Of a DNA stretch of 64,000 nucleotides, positions 12,860-24,154 are shown piece by piece. Position 1 is the first letter of the stretch, and the number at the start of each line of letters is the position of its first letter. Below the pieces are notes generated by a model, which ran no database searches, was not told the DNA's origin, and saw only the letters and a list, made by a program, of their open reading frames with translations. Made by a program: the position numbers and the translations under genes. The stretch is from NCBI GenBank assembly GCA_023105745.1, contig JALGQZ010000005.1, forward strand, positions 2,395,501 to 2,459,500, given 5' to 3'. This DNA is from Austropuccinia psidii. Its lineage: Eukaryota; Basidiomycota; Pucciniomycetes; Pucciniales; Sphaerophragmiaceae.

Positions 12860-13520
12860 ACCACTCTGAATAATTTATGATTGATTTGAAAAGAACATCC
12901 AAAATCAGTAACTGAATTATTTCAATTGAATTCAGGTGACTTTTTGAAGGTTTGATTTTTAATTTCAGATGTCTTGAAAAGAACTTCAATTATACTACGT
13001 TGTTTTCAAAAGTTCAAGTCAAAATTAAGCTAAGGAAAACTTAATTCATGTCTTGAAGGCTTGAATGGAGTTGGAATGGGAATAAAATAATTTATTCAAA
13101 TAAATCAGTAAGTCTCACAAGTCCATTAATTTTTATGATTTGCATCTTTATGCGGTTTATAATGAAAGCCATCCATTTTGATAATTACATTTGAAAAGGT
13201 TTTTAAATAAGCTGAGTGATTTTTGAACCATGCAGTTTGACTAAAATTTGGTAAATTTACTTCATTCATTATTGTTTTATTTTTAATGGCTCCTGGATTA
13301 CATGAATATTTTCTTCTTGCAAGAATAAAAGAGTCATAATTATTTAATTCATTCCAGCTTATATTATCTCCTTAAATATCATTAATAGTCAAATAAATTC
13401 CGCTTGAGTAAACCCCAGAAGATTTTTAAAAATCATAATCTTTTCTGAAACAAATTCCTTTCATTACTACAGAAAGTAAGCTCTTATTATTCATTTTCTG
13501 TCTATCATTACCTGATTTAC
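12860..13520 (-). pseudogene. TET/JBP-like 2OG-Fe(II) oxygenase remnant (copy 1)
   Basis: The minus strand reads, with several stops, segments that line up with the domain at 41506-41994: GICFRKDYD and SSGVYS (13390-13470), then NEVNLPNFSQTAWF, FSNVIIKMDGFHYKPHKDAN with an H-x-D iron-binding motif (about 13150-13250), LSFP, IIEVLF, and DFGCSFQINHKLF near 12870. Such enzymes use iron and 2-oxoglutarate to oxidise methylated bases; fungal members are known in expanded families linked to transposons. The N-terminal end is unclear and may reach toward B1 at 14104. The copy is dead. Its 3' end faces the transposase remnant ending at 12253. Confidence 0.7.
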
Positions 13521-14103
13521 ACAATAAGGTAATTAATTATTGGATTTTTTGCTATAATGGCTTAATTTTATTGAATGAGTGATTTTGATAAAGCATTATT
13601 GGAAGATTTTGGTATTTGTTAGGATCAATTAATATTTCTGAGTTGTGATGACCATTCATAGCTGGGAGGGTTAACCATGTTTGATGGGTTTTTTTGGATT
13701 GGTATTATTGAGGATTGCTGACATGATTCATACTCAAATTGAAATTTTTACAAAGCTTCAATTCAAATATGTGTCATTGTTCTAACCTCTCTTTTAACTT
13801 ATTTATGTAAATAATTTGAATCTTGATTACTAAGTGAATCATTATGCAAAGGTTTTGTTGTCACCAGTGTATTATCATGACTCTGAGAAAATAGGTTTAT
13901 TTAAAACTGCAAGGATGAGAGGAATTGATTTAACATGATTTATAAAAAAACAAAATCAACATCCCAAAGTTCCTCACGTAAAAGAAAAATTTAAATAAAA
14001 TAAGAGTTAATATTGTAATATTTAAAAAAACAATTCAAAATTAAAAATCATTAAAAAAATTACTGTTTTTCAACAAATAAACTGATTAATAGATGAGGGA
14101 ATA
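13521..14103. other. No clear gene; flank of B1
   Basis: AT-rich. The minus strand has coding-like stretches that could be the N-terminal part of the oxygenase, but I cannot align them. Bases 14099-14103 (GAATA) are the left target-site duplication of B1. Confidence 0.4.
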
Positions 14104-14557
14104 TGTGAGCCTTAGAGGTAATTTTATATACCCAAAAGACCACAAAATACAAAATTAACATATCAATATAAATAAAATGAATTTATTTATATTATTAAAA
14201 TAAAAATCAAAATATAAATATAAAATTAAAAATTTAATTACAATTTAAAAATAAAATTACTTTAAATTTTGAAATTGTAAAATTACATTTATACTTGAAA
14301 AGATTAAGTAAAAATGAATTTTGAATAAAATTGTAAAATATTAAATAAATTTGGAAAAAAGTTAAATAAAAATTATTTTAACTTTTTATCCAATAAATAA
14401 ACATGTAAAAATTATTTAACCATTGGATTCCTCATAAAAAATCAGGTGGGTTCACCTCTGAGTGAAATTCTTGTAACTCAACTCTAAATAAGCTTAAATT
14501 AAGTTTTACGTATTTTCAATACAAAAGTTGAAAATCCTCAAAACTATACTTTAATTC

Positions 14558-14573
14558 ACACCACATGTGGTGT
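14558..14573. promoter_or_regulatory. 16-base palindrome in family-B U3
   Basis: ACACCACATGTGGTGT is a perfect palindrome with an E-box-like core CACATGTG. It recurs at 1025-1040, 28476-28491 and 41086-41101, and with one change at 22786-22801. It looks like a dimeric transcription-factor site, by inference. Confidence 0.5.
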
Positions 14574-15296
14574 TAACCATCAATTTTTGTGTTAAAATTG
14601 AGGTGTTATGTTTAGTTTAGAAGCTATGAGGAATTGAAGTATTTTCAATTTAATTCGATTGAAATGTCAAAATGTGTGCGTGTATTACATAAGTGAACTT
14701 TGATTTACATATGAGGTGTCAATTATTACTGTATTATACTTTACAATTCAATTGAATTACATACCCAAATTACAAGTATAATACATGATGAGTAATTAAA
14801 GGTAAAAATAAATTGGAAAGATTAAAATTGGGGGGGAAAAGGAATTGTAGCTCTAAGGGGGAGCCAGACCCCGAAATTCCTTTCTGACAGGCGTCGGATG
14901 TCGAAATTCACGCAAAAGCTCATCAATTTTGGCCTGGAATTGAGTTACAGGGTCTGTGGACTCAATTGATGATGAGGTTTTGATACCAACTGGGGTAGTT
15001 TTAGCTGTTGCCAAGAGGGTAAAACTACCCTTAAGATAAAACAATCATAGTAAAAACAGTTTTAAATGGTTTATACGCCTCTTACACACATTCTTACGTG
15101 GTTTGAAGGCTCTAGACCAGGTATTGCTATAGTAATGGCTGATTTAAGGGTCTAAAATGGCTAAAAATGGCTTAAACCAGCCCTTTTTTGGTCCAAACCA
15201 GGGTTCAATGATGCCATAATTGGATTTTCTGTTGTCAGACTGTTTTTCACGACTGACAAGAGTAAATTTCACTTTTGGAATACGAAAATTGATGGC

Positions 15297-15304
15297 TATA
15301 AAAG
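15297..15304 (+). promoter_or_regulatory. TATA box of family-B LTR
   Basis: TATAAAAG about 1.19 kb into the LTR, the same relative place as the family-A TATA box. Present in all family-B LTRs that reach this point. Confidence 0.55.
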
Positions 15305-15713
15305 AATGTCTTCTTTGCCCCACTTTTCTCTTCATGTTAGAATCTTTTCCTTTTATTAATTAGTTTAAACACTGTTAAACCAATCAATAAAAGATTCCAA
15401 CCACCATTTTTAAATCATTTTAATCCTTTTAACCACGTGAAAAAATCATTATAATCATTGTTTGTAACTCTTATAATCATTTTTACCCCTGAACCACCCC
15501 AAAAGTGAATTAAAGCATCTTTCATCACTGTAAACTTTGTCACTTTGTTTCCAAATTTACTCTGGTCACTTTTGGGTGTGTTTTCTCTTTAATATTCTTT
15601 CCAAAGACTTTTTTCTTTAATTAATTTCTTGCAGTGAATTTCTCAATTAATTCCAATTGAAATTGCTCTTGAAGAAATTTCTTTTGTAGCCTTAAAATAT
15701 CTCTTGTAGAGTA

Positions 15714-15736
15714 TTTATTGTTGGTAAAACAATAAA
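15714..15736 (+). other. Family-B LTR hairpin
   Basis: Arms TTTATTGTT and AACAATAAA with loop GGTAA. It is the counterpart of the family-A hairpin at 3822-3851 and keeps the GTTGGTAA top and an AATAAA. Confidence 0.5.
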
Positions 15737-15909
15737 TTTTTATAATATTATTTTTTTATACTAATAAAGCTATGAACAATAAAATTGGTGTGTTTTCTCT
15801 TAAAAATAATATTTCTTACTATTTTTAATTGATTTTTACCTTATACAAATTTTGAGGACAGGAAAAGTACTTGATTTTTAATCAAAGTTTCATATCCACA
15901 CCTTACATT

Positions 15910-15929
15910 TGGGGGCCCAGCCATGATAT
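15910..15929 (+). other. Primer-binding site of B1
   Basis: TGGGGGCCCAGCCATGATAT, two bases after the 5' LTR. It shares the first eight bases with family A. Confidence 0.65.
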
Positions 15930-16131
15930 TTTACCTGTGACATATTTTTTTACTCTTTTTAAATCTTTTTTCTTATATTGAAAAATTTAAAAACATATAA
16001 AAAATACTTATAATCAAAAAATTCATAAAAAATAAATTTTTTTTCATATTATAAGTGAGGCTTATATTTTCATTTCTTTTCAAAAATATTCTTTTTTTTA
16101 CTTAATTAATTGGTTTTTTCATTAATTTTAG

Positions 16132-16329
16132 TGTCTGACAACATGGTAAGACAAGAAAACATTGAAACAGCCTCAACAGTAACCAGCATTATTCCTGCCA
16201 GTACTGTTAATTCTGATCATAATAGTACTATTATTGTGACTCAGAATATTTAACCAGAGCCAATTTCTTCTGAATTAGTCAACTTAGAAATAAGTAATAC
16301 TCTTCAGAAAGCCAGAGATTTGGCCAATA
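16132..16329 (+). other. Leader exon-like segment, B1
   Basis: Preceded by a T-rich tract and TTTTAG, and followed by GTAAGT. Phase is two bases, 65 codons, one base, as in family A. The frame has one TAA where B2 (34663-34861) has Gln. An ATG lies at 16143. If joined to an AG at 16394-16395, the phase would enter the second gag frame (16398 onward), not the gag-pol frame. This is a prediction only. Confidence 0.45.
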
Positions 16330-16381
16330 GTAAGTTTTTTGACGTAAAATTACTATTTTAAGCCTTTTTTTAACCATAACT

Positions 16382-19300
16382 ATGCCTTCAACCAGGTCAG
16401 GAGCCAGCTATAACCCCTCAAGCAGCTCCCAGAAAGGTAATAGACGTGATTATGGCAGAGGCCAATCAGGTACAGAAGGAAAAGGGTCAGTTGATGACTT
16501 CCAAACAACTAAAATGGGTCATTCTGAAGCTGATAATACCATTTTACCTTCAAAAAGAGCTGACACCGCCACAACAAGCCTCTGTGGACATATACAAAGC
16601 CAGCCACAGTGCATACAACAATGCACTTCAGTTCAAGGAGTACCAGATCCTTGCAGACCTGTGGAAGAATTGCATGAATTCTTACCTGACTGTGAGAAAA
16701 TTCCTGGGCCATCCCAATACTTGCAACTTGCTCAATGGATGGCATCCATTGATGGAGAAGACAAACATGATGCTTTAAATACTAGAAAGGAGGGAAAACA
16801 ACCCTCCACCACCCAAACCAGTGCCAAAAACAGCCCCAGTGGCCAGCAACAGCAATTCCAATGTGCAAAAGCAGCCACAAGCTCCAAACAAGGGCAAAGG
16901 GAAGGCACCAGCCCCAAAACCTTACAGCCAGGGCTACAGAATCCCAAAGATTCAACAGGATGCCATGGAAAATGTATTTCAGATGGCCAGAACCATGATG
17001 GAATTGCAGAAGAAGGAGGAAGCCAGATTAAAATATCCAAAATGATTTCTGATACTTTTAATTGTATTCCAGAGTTGTATAAAGCTATTTCTGACGTAAA
17101 AAGTCATCTTTCTGATAAAAATACATCGATTTGTGACAATCTTAAAACAAATAAATTGAGTCTGAGCCAAATAAATGATACACTTAAATGCTTTGAAAGA
17201 GTTTTAAGAACAATAAAAACTTCCAATAATGATAATTCTTTTGGCATTAAAATAAATGAAATATCTGCCATCATTAAAGAATTAACAGATAAATATTCTA
17301 AATTCAATATTGATGACATAATTGAAACAAGAATAAAACAAGCCATAAAAACTATCAAAGAAGATAATAAAAAATCTCTTGATGATATTTCAAAATCATT
17401 TGCTGAAGTAAAGATAAATACAATTGCCTTGAAAAAGCATTTTGATACCTCAAAAGAGGAAATATCAAAATTAACAATAAAGCTAAATGAAGTTATATCT
17501 GATAATACTAAACAAACAGAATTATGGAATGAGCTTACATATAAAGAGGATGATCATAAAAAGAATGTCATAGACTCTATACAAATCTTACAACATGAAT
17601 TAAGAAATTCACAAAGGTGTAACAACATTAAAATGAATGATATTGAACAATTGCTAAACACCTTGCCAAGAGTGTCTACACCTCTGAACCAAAATGAGGG
17701 AGCAAGAATTCCTAATCCACAAGTATTGGATATTGAAAATTCACAGTTAAAAGAGGAATTTTCTACTTCTTTTCATAACTTGGAACCATCAATGGGCCAA
17801 GCACTCTTGAAAGAAGTACCAAAACTTAAAGAATGGCCTCACTTCAGTGGTGAAGGAGATTATGACCATATGGAATTCATTAGAGGTATTGACATGATCA
17901 AAGAGGATTTTGAATTACCAGACAGATTGGTAACAGCAAGATTTAACACCTTTTTTACCAAATCAGCTCACAGATGGTACATCAAAATAAGACAAGCACA
18001 TGGACACCAGAGTTGAACTTGGTGGAAAACCCAAATCATTAACAAATGGGCAAATGATGCTTGGAGGTTTGAAGTTGAAACAGCCTTTGAATCTGCCAAA
18101 TTTAATGCTGATAAAGACAAAGATTTACCATGGTTTTGCCAACAAAAAGACAGATTAACAGCATTATATGCAGACATGTCAGAATTTATGATCCATAGAA
18201 AAATTCTGAGACAATGTGGAGGTGACTTAAAGCATGCTGTCGAAAGCAGGACTACTGAACAGTCTTCAGCAGAAGATATTATCAATATATTAGAAGAAGT
18301 AACCACCAGAACCAAAATTGGTTCTAGTAAGGTGAATCTCAAAACCAGGTTTAATACACCTTGGAAAGATTCTGTGGACAAAACCTCCAAAGAAAATTCT
18401 AGTAATATTAAGTATAAATCTGCAGATACAGTCAGAAAGCTCCATATTTGCCAAAGTACCACCCATTTGGCCAATACATGTCCAAAAAGAGGGAAAATCA
18501 ATGAAATTGACATTGAAAAAGAACCTGATGTTGAAAAAGAAGACATAATTGAAGACAATTCAGATGATAAGTCATCCATATTTTCTGAATCTTCAAAAGA
18601 TATAGAAAATATCAATGCCACTTTTGACATCATGGAATCTTATTCCCACTTGCCACAATTGAGCAATGGTCAACTTGATTTATCAAAAGTTCAAGATGCA
18701 CAACTTATGAAAACAAAACCTAACAGGGGGAAAGGTTATACAGCTGGTAACTCCTGTATAACAGAAGTGGTGATTGACAACAAGCCCACCAAACTTTTAC
18801 TTGACCCAGGAGCCTTCTGCTCTTGTGTTGGAAAATCTTTTCTTAAGACTTGTGTACCAAATTTTGAAGACCAATTTTTACCAATTGATGGTATAAAATT
18901 CAATAGTGCAAGTAATCCAATGAAAGCATTAGGAATTTTTGAGACCAATGTCATATTTCCACACATAAATGGGAATTTAAGAATCACAGTTGAATTTGTT
19001 GTTATGGAAAATTGCTCTAGTACCTATTTTATATTGGGAAATCACTATTTAATCATGTATGGGATAGAGCTGCATAACAATAAAGACATATACTTTATTA
19101 TTGGAGGCAATAAGCGCCAAAAATTTGCTTTTTTACCATTTAAAAGACAAATTACAGTAAACAAAGTATCACCAGTCAACTTAGAGTTAGAGAAATTCAA
19201 GTCTGAACAGTTCAATGAGGCTGAAATAAGCCTTCATCTGACTGATAAACAAGAGAATGAACTTTCTTCCCTTTTGTATGACCACAGAGGAGCATTTGCT

Positions 19301-22300
19301 TCAGACAAAGAACCTCTAGGAGCAATTATTAGTCATGAAGTTGATATCATTCTTAACATTGAGAGACCTTATCCACCACTCATAAGAAGACCTGCATATC
19401 CAGCAAGTCCAAAATCAAGAGAAGCTCTAGAAATTCATATTAAAGAACTTCTGGACCTTGGTGTAATAAGAAAAGTAGGCCACAATGAAGAAGTAGAAAT
19501 AACTACACCAGTCATAGTGGCATGGCATAATGGAAAATCTAGAATGGTTGGGGACTTTAGAGCTCTGAACACTTACACTGTGCCTGACAGATACCCAATA
19601 CCAAAAATCCAAATTTCCCTTACTCAAGTATCTCAAGCAGTGTATATAACCACTATGGATGCCCTTAAAGGATTCCATCAAAGTGTGGAGACACCAAGAG
19701 CAAGAAAATACTTGATAATTATTGTTCATTGTGGAGTGTATGAATACTTAAGGATTCCCTTTGGTATCAAAAATGCACCTTCACACTTCCAAAGAATGAT
19801 GAATGAAATCTTCCCTGAAGAACTCTCAGAGGGATGGTTAATCATTGACATTGATGACATTATTGTCTGTTCCAAAACTTGGGAGGAGCACATCTACAGA
19901 TTGTCCAGAGTTTTGACAAAAATTCAATCAGTCAACATGAAAATCTCCTTGAAGAAATGCCATTTTGGATTTAAAGAACTTAAGGCACTAGGACATGTTG
20001 TATCTGGTTTTTCCCTTGGAATAGACAAAAACAAAGTTTGGGCAGTATTGCTAAAACCCATGCCTCAGAATAAGAAGGAAATTCAGTCATTGTTAGGTTT
20101 TGCAGGATATTACAGGCAGCACATTAAAGATTTTGCATCCATATCAAGACCACTTTATAAATTGTGTGACAAAGACACAGTATTTAAAATGACTGTTGAC
20201 AGAGTCAAAGCTTTTGAGTCTCTAAGAGAAGCCTTGACCACTGCTCCACTCTTACTGATGCCAGACTTTAAATTGCCTTTTAAATTCTATATTGATGCAT
20301 CAGGGGATGGGCTGGGTTCTGCACTTCACCAAGTTCAGATCATAAATGATAAACCTGTAGAAGGACCCATATGTTTCATATCCAGGCAGATCAAACCAGC
20401 TGAAGCCGGATATGGAGCAAGTCAAATGGAATGTCTATGTCTTGTCTGGGCCTTAGAGAAATTGAACTACTTCTTAGAGGGATGTGTTTTTGAGTTGATA
20501 ACAGATTGTACAGCTGTTAAGTCACTTTTAAATATGAAAACACCCAACAGACATATGCTCAGATGGCAAATAGCCATACAGGAAAACAGAGGCAATATGA
20601 CTATTGTTCATAAGGATGGGAATATTCATAAGAATGCATATGGACTAATCAGATGGCCATTACCAAATAATATTGATAATCCTGCTTATGTGCCAGAAGA
20701 AGCTTCACCACAAATCCCAATAGAAGGAATAAGTGTTACAGACTTGAACACCACCTTCTTTGAAGAATTCAGGAATAGTTACACTCAAGATAAGAATTGT
20801 AGCATCTTATGCCAATTACTTAACAAAGACTGTAAAGACAACTCTCTAATACATGCCTTGGATGAAGTATGGAAAAACTCTTATGATGAAGGAAGATTTC
20901 ACCTACTGGATGGTATAATTTACCACAGAACCAAGCACACATGTGTCATGACAGTTGTAGACAGGTCATTAATCAATCTTGTACTGAAAGAATGCCATGA
21001 TAGCCCCTTTTCAGGACATCTGTCTGAAGACAGAACAAGAGAGAAAGTAAAGAACTGAATATGGTGGCCAATGTGGCAAAAAGATGTTGCAGAGTATTGC
21101 AAAACCTGTGACAGATGTCAAAAAGCAAATAAATCCACTGGCAAAAGACTTGGAAATATGATCAAAGTCCAAGAACCCAGCAGACCTTGGGAAATTGTCC
21201 ATATGGATTGGGTAACTGGCCTACAACCAGGGGGTGACAGGAGTTACAATGCTTTCCTAGTAATTGTGGACAGATTTAGTAAAACTCCAATCTTTTTGCC
21301 ATGTCACAAAGATGATACAGCCATGGATACAGCTCTTCCAATATGGAATAGAGTAGTATCATGGACTGGAATATTTACAAATATCATTAGTGACAGAGAT
21401 CCTAAATTCACCTCAGCACTGTGGACAAATCTTCACCAGCTATTTGGGACAAAATTATCCTTCGCCACAGCCTACCACCCACAAACTGATGGCCTGGCTG
21501 AAAGAATGATACAAACCTTAGAAGATATGGTGAGAAGATTTTGTGCATATGGCCTTGAATTTAATAATAGTGATGGTTTCACCCATGATTGGTGTACTCT
21601 TCTACCCGCACTGGAACTGGCATACAAAACTTCCATTCATGCCAGTACCAATGAGACTCCTGCTATTTTTGAAAAAGGATGGAATCCCAAATTACCCCAA
21701 GATTCTTTAAGGAAAGATTTGGTTTAAATACATCCTACAGCTGCCAGCTTCAAAGGAATGCTAGACAGAGCCAGAAAGCATGCAGTAAGGTGCATGGAAG
21801 ACTCATTTGCATATATGCTAAAGATAAATGGGACAAATCTCATGCCACTCCAGATTTCAAGGTAGGGGATTTAGTACTAGTATCCACTACAAACTTCAAT
21901 AACATCAAAGGATGTAAAAAGCTCAAAGACTCCTTTACAGAACCTTTTGTCATTAAAGCCCTCCATGGGGAAAATGCTGTTGAAGTAGAATTATCTGAAG
22001 GACTTAGTAATAAGCATCCTACATTTTCAGTGAGCTTGGTGAAGCTATATAAATCTAGTGATGCTGAGAAATTTCCCTTGAGGAATAAAGTTCCCCAAGA
22101 TATACCTCCTATTGAGACATCTGGCACTAAGAAAATTACCAAAGTTCTTAAAGAAAGAAAATCAAGAACCAAGAAAGTGAGGGAATACCTTGTTAGGTAT
22201 GGTGACCCAACTTGTGAAGATGAATGGTTAGAGGAAAAAGATATACCAGAATCTACCAAACTCCTCAGGAGATTCAGACACACTAGAAATACCAATATTA

Positions 22301-22308
22301 CAAAGTAA
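16382..22308 (+). pseudogene. B1 gag-pol polyprotein, nearly intact
   Basis: One frame from ATG 16382: N-terminal region, coiled coil (17040-17660), capsid (17820-18360), a knuckle [13 protein letters not shown] whose first Cys is Leu (18438), protease with DPGA (18803), RT with DIDD (19847), RNase H (Asp 20294, Glu 20429, Asp 20504, last Asp replaced by Tyr at 20639), integrase zinc site, and a DD(35)E core with Asp 21206, Asp 21392 and Glu 21500. Breaks are TGA at 18014 (Trp in B2), TGA at 21056, TAA at 21725 and a 2-base insertion near 21815. After it, the tail reads a GPY/F-like module and a chromodomain-like end (EYLVRYGDP, EDEWLEEKDI). There is no frameshift between gag and pol. The longest open part is 18176-21058 (960 codons). 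Confidence 0.92.
16446..17045 (+). CDS. Second reading frame overlapping gag N-terminus (family B)
   Basis: In the frame one base from gag-pol, a frame runs from upstream of 16446 (first ATG 16452) to TGA 17043-17045, with one TAA at 16776-16778 where B2 has Leu. It reads as a normal protein: VDIYKASHSAYNNAL, KEYQILADLWKNCMNSYL, LLNGWHPLM, then a Lys/Pro-rich linker and YRIPKIQQDAMENVF, MARTMMEL, KKEEAR. Family A has a clear homologue in the same relative frame (55862-56308). Between families most changes fall at third positions of this frame, so it looks selected. It may be a separate Gag-like protein or the true Gag N-terminus. No known family was recognised. Confidence 0.5.
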
Positions 22309-22319
22309 TATTCTTTTTT

Positions 22320-22331
22320 AGGGGGAGGGAA
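22320..22331 (+). other. Polypurine tract of B1
   Basis: AGGGGGAGGGAA directly before the 3' LTR; the same tract is found inverted in B2 at 28930-28941. Confidence 0.75.
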
Positions 22332-24149
22332 TGTGAGCCTTAGAGATAATTTCATATACCCAAAAGACCACAAAATACAAAATTAACATATAAATATAAA
22401 TAAAATGAATTTATTTATATTATTAAAATAAAAATCAAAATATAAATACAAAATTAAAAATTTAATTACAATTTAAAAATAAAATTACTTTAAATTTTGA
22501 AATTGTAAAATTACATTTATACTTGAAAAAATTAAGTAAAAATGAATTTTTAATAAAATTGTAAAAAATTAAATAAATTTGGAAAAAAGTTGAATAAAAA
22601 TTATTATAACTTTTTATCAAATAAATAAACATGTAAAAATTATTTTACCATTGGATTCCTCATAAAAAATCAGGTGGGGTCACCTCTGAGTGAAATTCTT
22701 GTAACTCAACTCTAAATAAGCTTAAATTAAGTTTTTAGTATTTTAAATACAAAGGTTGAAAATCCTCAAAACTTTAATTTAATTCACACCACATGTGTTG
22801 TTAACCATCAATTTTTGTGTTAAAATTGAGGTGTTGTGTTTAGTTTAGAAGTTATGAGGAATTGAAGTATTTTCAATTGAATCAATTGAAATGTCAAAAT
22901 GTGCGCGTGTATTACATAAGTGAACTTTGATTTACATATGAGGTGTCAATTATTACTGTATTATACTGTACAATTCAATTGAACTACATATGTAAATTAT
23001 AAGTATAATACATGATGAGTAATTAAAGGTAAAAATAAGTTGGAAAGATTAAAATTGGGGGGGGAAGGAACTCTAGCTCTAAGGGGGAGCCAGACCCCCA
23101 AAATCCTTGCTGAAAGGCGTGGGATGTCAAAATTCACGCAAAAGTTCATCACTTTTGGCCTGGAATTGAGTTACAGGGTCTGTGGACTCAATTGATGATG
23201 AGGTTTTGATACCAACTGGGGTAGTTTTAGCTGTGGCCAAGAGGGTAAAACTACCCTTAAGATGAAACAATCATAGTAAAAAACAGTTTTAAATGGTTTC
23301 TACGCCTCTTACACACATTCTGACGTGTTTTGAAGGCTCTAGACCAGGTATTGCTATAGTAATGGCTGATTTAAGGGTCTAAAATGGCTAAAAATGGCTT
23401 AAACCAGCCCTTTTTTGGTCTAAACCAGGGTTCAATGATACCATAATTGGCTTTTCTGTTGTCAGACTGTTTTTCACGACTGACAAGAGTAAATTTTACT
23501 TTTGGAGTAAGAAAATTTATGGCTATAAAAGAATGTCTTCTTTGCCCCACTTTTCTCTTCATGTTAGAATCTTTTCCTTTTATTAATTAGTTTAAACACT
23601 GTTAAACCAATCAATAAAAGATTCCAACCACCATTTTTAAATCATTTTAATCCTTTTAACCACGTGAAAAAATCATTATAATCATTGTTTGTAACTCTTA
23701 TAATCATTTTTACCCCTGAACCACCCCAAAAGTGAATTAAAGCGTCTTTCATCACTGTAAACTTTGTCACTTTGTTTCCAAATTCACTCTGGTCACTTTT
23801 GGGCGTGTTTTCTCTTTAATATTCTTTTGTAAGACTTTGTTTCTTAATTAATTGCTTGCAGTTCATTGCTCAATTAATTCCAATTGAAATTGCTCTTGAA
23901 GAAATTTCTTTTGTAGCCTTAAAATATCTTTTGTAGAGTATCTTTTGGATAAATTTTTATTGTTGGTAAAACAATAAATTTTTATAATATTATTGTTTTA
24001 TACTAATAAAGTTATAAACAATAAAATTGTAGTGTTTTCTCTTAAAAATAATATTTCTTACTATTTTTAATTGATTTTTACCTTATACAAATTTTGAGGA
24101 CAGGAAAAGTACTTGATTTTTAATCAAAGTTTCATATCCCCACCTTACA
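22332..24149 (+). repeat. B1 3' LTR (1818 bp)
   Basis: Near-identical to 14104-15907. The palindrome at 22786-22801 has one changed base. Ends CCTTACA followed by the GAATA duplication. Confidence 0.95.
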
Positions 24150-24154
24150 GAATA

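Larger units (their letters stand above)
14104..15907 (+). repeat. B1 5' LTR (1804 bp)
   Basis: Starts TGTGAGCC and ends CCTTACA, ends shared with family A, but the body differs. U3 carries a very AT-rich block, a perfect palindrome at 14558-14573 and a TATA box at 15297. A hairpin with AATAAA lies at 15714-15736. Confidence 0.95.
14104..24149 (+). mobile_element. Ty3/Gypsy LTR retrotransposon B1 (family B)
   Basis: Full-length element of 10046 bp, flanked by perfect duplications GAATA (14099-14103 and 24150-24154). The LTRs are 1804 and 1818 bp and differ by about 3 percent over the first 135 bases by eye, making B1 the youngest Gypsy copy here. All parts are present, from primer-binding site to chromodomain-like tail. 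Gag-pol runs in one frame with three nonsense codons and one 2-base insertion, so it is nearly but not fully intact. Confidence 0.96.

Noticed and set aside
15144..15335. 63-codon frame starting MKRKVGQRRHSF, antisense in all family-B LTRs
   Set aside because: Its conservation equals that of the LTR DNA; it runs against the LTR promoter and overlaps its TATA box, with no sign of codon-level selection.
17968..18633. 221-codon minus-strand frame opposite gag-pol of B1
   Set aside because: Hydrophobic Leu/Ser-rich shadow of an acidic coding region; no support from other copies.
18014..21058. In-frame TGA codons in B1 gag-pol as programmed readthrough or recoding
   Set aside because: B2 has Trp at the first site, the second replaces a codon read as Cys in family A, and a TAA and an indel follow. 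Ordinary decay explains them.
18014..21727. Repeat-induced point mutation (RIP) as cause of the stops
   Set aside because: The stop-forming changes are mixed, including G to A and transversions, and not limited to C to T in one context.
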